Shown: positions 59,691 through 64,000 of the stretch, piece after piece
Layout of the letters: each line of letters begins with the position of its first letter
Position numbering within the stretch: position 1 is the stretch's first letter
DNA from: Mycolicibacterium peregrinum
Lineage (GTDB): Bacteria > Actinomycetota > Actinomycetes > Mycobacteriales > Mycobacteriaceae
Length of the DNA stretch: 64,000 nucleotides
Assembly: GCF_001665785.1 (NCBI RefSeq)
Contig: NZ_LZSO01000029.1
Span: 1-64,000, forward strand
Direction of reading: 5' to 3'
Translations under genes and position numbers: made by a program
The notes under the pieces: model-generated
What the model was told of the DNA's origin: nothing
Database searches by the model: none
The model's input: the letters and a program-made list of their open reading frames with translations, nothing else

Positions 59691-60935
59691 TCACCTGCGG
59701 TAGGAGACCGGCAGATCCTTGACGCCGTTGATCCATCCCGAGCGGAGACGTTGGGGCTCACCCAGTTTGGCGATGTCGGGGATCTGATCGGCGATCTCGT
59801 TGAAGATCAGCTTGATCTCCATCCGCGCCAGGTTGGCGCCGATGCAGAAATGTGCGCCGTTGCCGCCGAAGGCGAGGTGCGGGTTGGGGTTGCGCAGGAT
59901 GTCGAAATCGAAGGGCTTGTCGAAGACCGATTCGTCATAGTTGGCCGAGCTGTAGAACAGGCCGACGCGTTGCCCGGCCTTGACGGTGACGTCGCCCACC
60001 TGGACGTCGGACTGGGCGGTCCGCTGGAAACAGTGCACCGGCGTGGCCCAGCGGATGATCTCGTCGACCGCGGTCTCGGGGCGTTCCCGCTTGAAAAGCT
60101 CCCACTGGTCTGGGTTTTCGAGGAAGGCGTTCATGCCGTGCGTCATGGCGTTGCGGGTGGTCTCGTTGCCGGCCACCGCGAGCAGGATCACGAAGAACGC
60201 GAACTCGACGTCCGTAATGCCCTCACCACCTTCATCGCCCATGTCGGCCTGCACCAGACGCGTCACGATGTCGTCGGCCGGGCACTTCCGTCGTTCCTCG
60301 GCCATGTTGTAGGCGTAGCCCATCAGTTCCGCGTTGGCCATCGTCGGATCGGCGCCGAAGTCCGGGTCGTCGGTGTTCATGATCGCGTTGCTCCAGTGGA
60401 ACAACTTTTCCCGGTCTGCCTCGGGTACGCCGATCAGGTCGGCGATGGCCTGCAGCGGCAACGGCATCGCCACGTCGTCGACGAAATTCCCGCTGCCCTT
60501 CTCCGCAGCGGAGGCGACGATCTCGCGTGCGGCGACGGCGAGCTTCTCCTCCAGTGCGGCGACGGCCCGCGGGGTGAACAAGCGGGAGACGATCTTGCGC
60601 AGCCGGGTGTGTTCGGGAGCGTCGTGATTGATCAGGAGCGCCTTCGTCAGATCGAGCTGCTCGCTGGTGACGCCTTCGGGCAGCCGCATCACGGCGCCCT
60701 TGGCGTTGGTGGACCACAGGTCGCCGCCGTTACGGGAGATCGTCTTGATGTCCTCGTGGCGGGTGATCACCCAGTAGCCGCCGTCGTCGAAGATCGATTC
60801 GCCCTGCTCGTTCCACCACACCGGGGCCGTCTGGCGCAGTTGGGCGAACTCCTCGACCGGGATTCCGCGGAGCAGGACGTCGGGATCGGTGAAGTCATAG
60901 CCGGCGCCGAACGGACAGGCGCTCATCGTTGTCAT
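59691..60935 (-). CDS. Cytochrome P450, CYP125-like
   Basis: A 414-residue P450. It follows the CYP125 pattern closely: GYDFTDPDVLLRGIPVEEFA, LLINHDAPEHTRLRKIVSRL, oxygen helix VAGNETTRNAMTHGM, FQRTAQSDV and heme loop FGGNGAHFCIGANLARME with LRSGWINGVKDLPVSY. CYP125 oxidises the cholesterol side-chain terminus (C26/27). Fast growers carry several CYP125 paralogues, and this one is outside the main cholesterol cluster, so the exact member and substrate are open. ATG at 60935 is preferred; a longer GTG-type reading crosses the promoter palindrome. Confidence 0.85.
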   Translation of the reverse strand: MTTMSACPFGAGYDFTDPDVLLRGIPVEEFAQLRQTAPVWWNEQGESIFDDGGYWVITRHEDIKTISRNGGDLWSTNAKGAVMRLPEGVTSEQLDLTKALLINHDAPEHTRLRKIVSRLFTPRAVAALEEKLAVAAREIVASAAEKGSGNFVDDVAMPLPLQAIADLIGVPEADREKLFHWSNAIMNTDDPDFGADPTMANAELMGYAYNMAEERRKCPADDIVTRLVQADMGDEGGEGITDVEFAFFVILLAVAGNETTRNAMTHGMNAFLENPDQWELFKRERPETAVDEIIRWATPVHCFQRTAQSDVQVGDVTVKAGQRVGLFYSSANYDESVFDKPFDFDILRNPNPHLAFGGNGAHFCIGANLARMEIKLIFNEIADQIPDIAKLGEPQRLRSGWINGVKDLPVSYRR

Positions 60936-60983
60936 GCCGAGGTCATCTCCTTGTGTGACGGCGGGCACATTCCTGCTGTCGAC

Positions 60984-61008
60984 CATACACCGCGGCGTCA
61001 AGTGTATG
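60984..61008. promoter_or_regulatory. Inverted repeat between the P450 and purD
   Basis: CATACAC (60984-60990) and GTGTATG (61002-61008) are perfect 7-bp arms with an 11-base spacer. The site covers the expected -35 region of purD and lies 48 bases upstream of the P450 start. It may be the operator of the adjacent TetR. Confidence 0.55.
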
Positions 61009-61036
61009 CCCGTAGGTTTCCCGCTACGCTACGACC

Positions 61037-62305
61037 GTGCGCGTCCTCGTTATCGGATCCGGAGCCCGTGAACACGCCCTGCTGCTGGCCCTGCGCCGCG
61101 ACCCGCAGGTGGAGGAGTTGGCGGTGGCTCCCGGCAACGCCGGAACCCAGTCCATTGCCGACCAGTACGACGTCGACATCACCTCCGGTGAGGCCGTGGT
61201 GAAGCTGGCCCAGCGCCTCGGCAGTGACCTGGTGGTGATCGGCCCCGAGGTTCCGTTGGTGCTCGGCGTGGCCGACGCCGTACGGGCCGCCGGGATCGCC
61301 TGCTTCGGCGCGAGCAAAGACGCCGCCCGTATCGAGGGCTCCAAGGCGTTCGCCAAGGACGTCATGGCCGCTGCCGGGGTGCGGACCGCGACCAGCGAGA
61401 TCGTCGACAACCCGGCCCACCTGGACGCCGCGCTCGACCGCTTCGGGCCGCCCGCGGGCGAAGCCGCCTGGGTGGTCAAGGACGACGGCCTGGCTGCCGG
61501 CAAGGGAGTGGTGGTCAGCGCCGATCGCGATGCCGCCCGGGCGCATGCCGCCAGCCTGCTCGACTCCGGGCACCCGGTGCTGCTGGAGTCGTTCCTGGAC
61601 GGCCCCGAGGTGTCACTGTTCTGTGTGGTCGACGGCGCCACCGTCGTGCCGTTGCTCCCCGCGCAGGACTTCAAGCGGGTCGGCGACGACGACACCGGGC
61701 CCAACACTGGTGGCATGGGCGCCTATGCGCCGCTGCCGTGGCTTCCGGACTCGGTCAAAGCGCAGATCGTCGACGAGGTCGTCAAACCCGTTGCGGCAGA
61801 ACTGGTCGCCCGGGGCAGCTCGTTCTCGGGCCTGCTCTACGCCGGCCTGGCGATCACCTCGAACGGTCCTTCGGTGGTGGAATTCAACTGCCGCTTCGGC
61901 GATCCGGAGACGCAATCGGTTCTGGCCCTGTTGGATTCGCCGTTGGCGCAGCTGCTGAATGCTGCGGCCACCGGGGAGCTCGCCTCATTCGGCGACCTGC
62001 AGTGGCGCGATGGCTACGCCGTGACCATCGTGGTGGCGGCCGAGAACTATCCGGGCCGGCCGCGCGTCGGCGATGTCATCCACGGATCGGAAGCCGACGG
62101 CGTGCTGCATGCCGGCACCGCGCGCCGCGAGGACGGCGCGGTGGTGTCCTCTGGCGGCCGGGTGCTCTCGGTGGTCGGCACCGGATCGGATCTGCCCGCC
62201 GCGCGCGAGGCGGCCTACACGCTCGCCAAGTCGATCCGGTTGCCGGGCAGCCACTTTCGCAGCGATATCGGTCTGGCTGCCGCCGAGGGGCGTATCACCG
62301 TCTAG
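61037..62305 (+). CDS. purD: Phosphoribosylamine-glycine ligase PurD
   Basis: A 422-residue ATP-grasp enzyme for the second step of purine synthesis (phosphoribosylamine + glycine + ATP to GAR). Motifs: GSGAREHALLLAL, GPEVPLVLGVAD, KDDGLAAGKGVVV (ATP-grasp), NTGGMGAYAP and EFNCRFGDPETQ. GTG at 61037 lies 6 bases after TACGCT (61025-61030), so the mRNA is probably leaderless. Position equals Rv0772. It ends 2 bases from the convergent esterase gene. Confidence 0.95.
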   Translation: MRVLVIGSGAREHALLLALRRDPQVEELAVAPGNAGTQSIADQYDVDITSGEAVVKLAQRLGSDLVVIGPEVPLVLGVADAVRAAGIACFGASKDAARIEGSKAFAKDVMAAAGVRTATSEIVDNPAHLDAALDRFGPPAGEAAWVVKDDGLAAGKGVVVSADRDAARAHAASLLDSGHPVLLESFLDGPEVSLFCVVDGATVVPLLPAQDFKRVGDDDTGPNTGGMGAYAPLPWLPDSVKAQIVDEVVKPVAAELVARGSSFSGLLYAGLAITSNGPSVVEFNCRFGDPETQSVLALLDSPLAQLLNAAATGELASFGDLQWRDGYAVTIVVAAENYPGRPRVGDVIHGSEADGVLHAGTARREDGAVVSSGGRVLSVVGTGSDLPAAREAAYTLAKSIRLPGSHFRSDIGLAAAEGRITV

Positions 62306-62307
62306 GA

Positions 62308-63141
62308 TCAGGCGACCAGTAGCGGTGCCATCCAGGAGATCTCGGCGGGCAGCTGCGAACTCCAGAAGCTGCCGTCGTGGCCACCGGGGGAGAACCCGCC
62401 GGCCGGCGGATTGGGCAGTTCGGAGATGAACTGCTTGGTGGCCGAATAGAACGGATCGCTGTTGCCGCAATCGATCCGGATCGGAATCGATCCCAGCGCG
62501 GGCTGGCCCCATACAGTGTTGGCGGCGTAGTCCGCTGCGCTGTCGAAAGCCCCGGGCGCTGCGGCACCGGACGACGTCCACAGCGCGGGGCTGACGGCAC
62601 AGATCGCGGCGGTACGTGCCGGCCCCAGCCGCGAACCCAGCAGCAGTGCGCCGTAGCCGCCCATCGACCAGCCCAGGAACCCCACCCGTGAGGTGTCCAG
62701 ACCCTGATCACCGAGCATCGGAATGAGTTCGTCGAGCACCATGGCGCCCGAGTCCTCACCGGATGCGCGCTTGTGCCAGTAACTTCCACCACCGTCGACG
62801 GCGACCACCGCGAACGGCGGCAACCCTGCGGCCACGGCCTCGGCCAGGCCCTGCTCGACCCCGCCGGCCATCACGCCGGCCGCGTCCTGCCCTTTGCCGT
62901 GCAGGGCGATCACCGGACGGAGTTTGCCGGTCTGGCCCGGTGGGCGTGCGATGGCCCAGTTGGTGTTCGCCCCACCTCGTGCGGCCGAGGTGAACGAACC
63001 ACTCGTCATCGTGGGGGCTACGACAGGGCTGGCCACCGAACCCGGGGCGGAGGCGAGGGCCAGGGCGCCGGCGGCGCCGGCGGCTGCACCGACGCCGAGG
63101 CGCAGGACTGCGCGACGACTCAAGTTGGGCATGCGGGCCAT
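62308..63141 (-). CDS. Exported esterase (Rv0774c-like, alpha/beta hydrolase)
   Basis: A 277-residue esterase with a twin-arginine signal (NLSRRAVLRLGVGAAAGAAG). The nucleophile elbow is GWSMGGYGALLLG, and GHDGSFW near the C-terminus provides the histidine; this is the esterase D / antigen 85-like fold. It corresponds to Rv0774c by position and type. Three in-frame ATGs exist (63165, 63141, 63132); 63141 puts the RR motif at residue 9. Confidence 0.84.
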   Translation of the reverse strand: MARMPNLSRRAVLRLGVGAAAGAAGALALASAPGSVASPVVAPTMTSGSFTSAARGGANTNWAIARPPGQTGKLRPVIALHGKGQDAAGVMAGGVEQGLAEAVAAGLPPFAVVAVDGGGSYWHKRASGEDSGAMVLDELIPMLGDQGLDTSRVGFLGWSMGGYGALLLGSRLGPARTAAICAVSPALWTSSGAAAPGAFDSAADYAANTVWGQPALGSIPIRIDCGNSDPFYSATKQFISELPNPPAGGFSPGGHDGSFWSSQLPAEISWMAPLLVA

Positions 63142-63266
63142 CTTGCCATCGCCCGACAAAGGCATCGGTCAGTGGCATTCTCGCGGGGCGACCGACGCGC
63201 GGCAAAACCTGAGTAAAGCCTGATGATTGACCGAAAGCCCCATGTGGAAGGGGTCCGACTGGCACG

Positions 63267-63896
63267 ATGCTAAAGGTGACGGCAGCGGTCACCCCTAAAG
63301 GGGAGCGTCGGCGGTACGCCCTCGTCAGGGCGGCCGCTGAATTGCTCTGTGAGGGCGGCTTCGACGCCGTCCGGCACCGCGCCGTGGCCCGGCGGGCCGG
63401 CCTGCCGCTGGCTTCGACGACGTACTACTTCTCCTCACTGGACGACCTCATCGCGAAGGCGGTCGAGTACATCGGCACCCAGGAAACCGAACATCTCAGT
63501 GCTGGTGTGGCTGCGCTCTCGCGGCGGCGTCGCGGTGCCGAATCGACCGCCGACGTTCTCGTCGATTTGTTGCTCGGGGCGTCTCTGGAACGGCGTGGCA
63601 CCGAGGAGTTGATCTCGCGCTACGAGCGCTACATCGCCTGTGCCCGGCAGCCCGGACTGCGTGACATCCAACGGCGCATCCTGCAGCAGCGGACCGACGC
63701 CGTCGTCGAGGTGGTGGAACGCTCGGGCCGCTCGGTGCGGGCCGAACTGGTCACCGCCCTGGTGTGCGCCGTCGACGGAGCTGTGGTTGCATCGTTGGTC
63801 GACGAAGGGGAGGGGCCCCGGGCCAGCGCCAGGGCCACGTTGATCGACGTCATCGACGTATTGGCGCCCGTCGACGAACGGGCGGTGCGCGTCTGA
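63267..63896 (+). CDS. TetR-family regulator (Rv0775-like)
   Basis: A 209-residue TetR protein. The helix-turn-helix lies at ~15-60 (AAELLCEGGFDAVRHRAVARR then AGLPLASTTYYFSSLDDLIA). Position equals Rv0775, divergent from the esterase. It is followed 17 bases later by a permease gene, which it may control. ATG at 63267. Confidence 0.84.
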   Translation: MLKVTAAVTPKGERRRYALVRAAAELLCEGGFDAVRHRAVARRAGLPLASTTYYFSSLDDLIAKAVEYIGTQETEHLSAGVAALSRRRRGAESTADVLVDLLLGASLERRGTEELISRYERYIACARQPGLRDIQRRILQQRTDAVVEVVERSGRSVRAELVTALVCAVDGAVVASLVDEGEGPRASARATLIDVIDVLAPVDERAVRV

Positions 63897-63913
63897 CCGG
63901 TGAAGGAGGGGGA

Positions 63914-64000
63914 ATGTCGCAACCCGCAACCGCGGCGCAGCCACAGCTCAAGCGGGTGATGGGACCCGGCCTGCTACTGCTGTTCGTCGTCGGTGACATC
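63914..64000 (+). CDS. Amino acid permease, APC family (N-terminal fragment)
   Basis: The window ends 29 codons into this gene. ATG at 63914 has AAGGAGGGGG just upstream. The visible start, ending LKRVMGPGLLLLFVVGDI, is the first membrane helix typical of APC-type amino acid permeases, in which a GDI...GTG segment lines the substrate path. The rest lies outside the window. Confidence 0.6.
   Translation, partial: MSQPATAAQPQLKRVMGPGLLLLFVVGDI

Overview
The window is a chromosomal segment of a mycobacterium, most likely a fast-growing Mycolicibacterium. It is GC-rich and holds two gene orders that I recognise from memory of M. tuberculosis and M. smegmatis. One is the cholesterol side-chain/mce4 region (Rv3489-Rv3506 plus fadD19 and echA19). 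The other is the phoPR-cyp51-purD region (Rv0756c-Rv0775). In M. tuberculosis these lie far apart; here they are about 15 kb apart, as I recall for M. smegmatis. No species assignment is possible without a database search.

Layout. 0-2.4 kb: the tail of a proline/tryptophan-rich protein, a bidirectional terminator, a NarL-type sensor kinase and echA19. 2.4-10.5 kb: fadD19, a nitronate monooxygenase, a methyltransferase, gabD2, a VOC protein, AraC and TetR regulators and an epimerase. 10.6-14.4 kb: fadD17-fadE27-fadE26 on the minus strand, divergent from fdxD and a short-chain dehydrogenase (14.6-15.7 kb). 16.0-26.4 kb: the complete mce4 operon (yrbE4AB, mce4A-F, two Mce-associated genes). Sites fitting TnnAACnnGTTnnA (the KstR consensus) sit in front of echA19/fadD19, fadE26/fdxD and yrbE4A. 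The first half of the window is therefore largely a sterol uptake and side-chain degradation regulon: Mce4 imports the sterol, FadD17/FadD19 make CoA thioesters, FadE26/FadE27 and EchA19 carry out beta-oxidation steps.

26.4-42 kb is the accessory part: otsA with a 54-residue upstream partner, three tandem paralogues of small secreted four-cysteine proteins, a crotonase/SDR pair, a hydroxyisobutyrate dehydrogenase-like gene, a four-gene molybdenum hydroxylase operon (coxL-G-M-S type, without the CO dehydrogenase cysteine loop), a VanX-like dipeptidase, a cutinase, a glycoside hydrolase, a DUF885 lipoprotein, an HNH nuclease and tRNA-Thr.

42.2-64 kb follows the Rv0756c-Rv0775 order: a repeat-containing protein, phoP and phoR, a HIT protein, an NTF2-like protein, adhB, a TetR-led operon (TetR, cyp123, SDR, cyp51, ferredoxin, Rv0762c-like) divergent from aldA-SDR-dehydrogenase-CMD, then purD, an esterase, TetR and a permease. 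Relative to M. tuberculosis there are additions: an SDR next to the NTF2 gene, and a block of a 408-residue unknown protein, an M15 peptidase, a TetR and a CYP125-like P450 before purD.

The best candidates for something undescribed are the TetR-controlled cyp123/cyp51-aldA divergon with its paired TGGACA-NN-TGTCCA operators and 408-residue unknown protein, the tandem secreted-protein family, the non-CO molybdenum hydroxylase, and the intergenic hairpin repeats. No intergenic gap without a gene exceeds about 270 bases. No insertion sequence, prophage or CRISPR array was seen.
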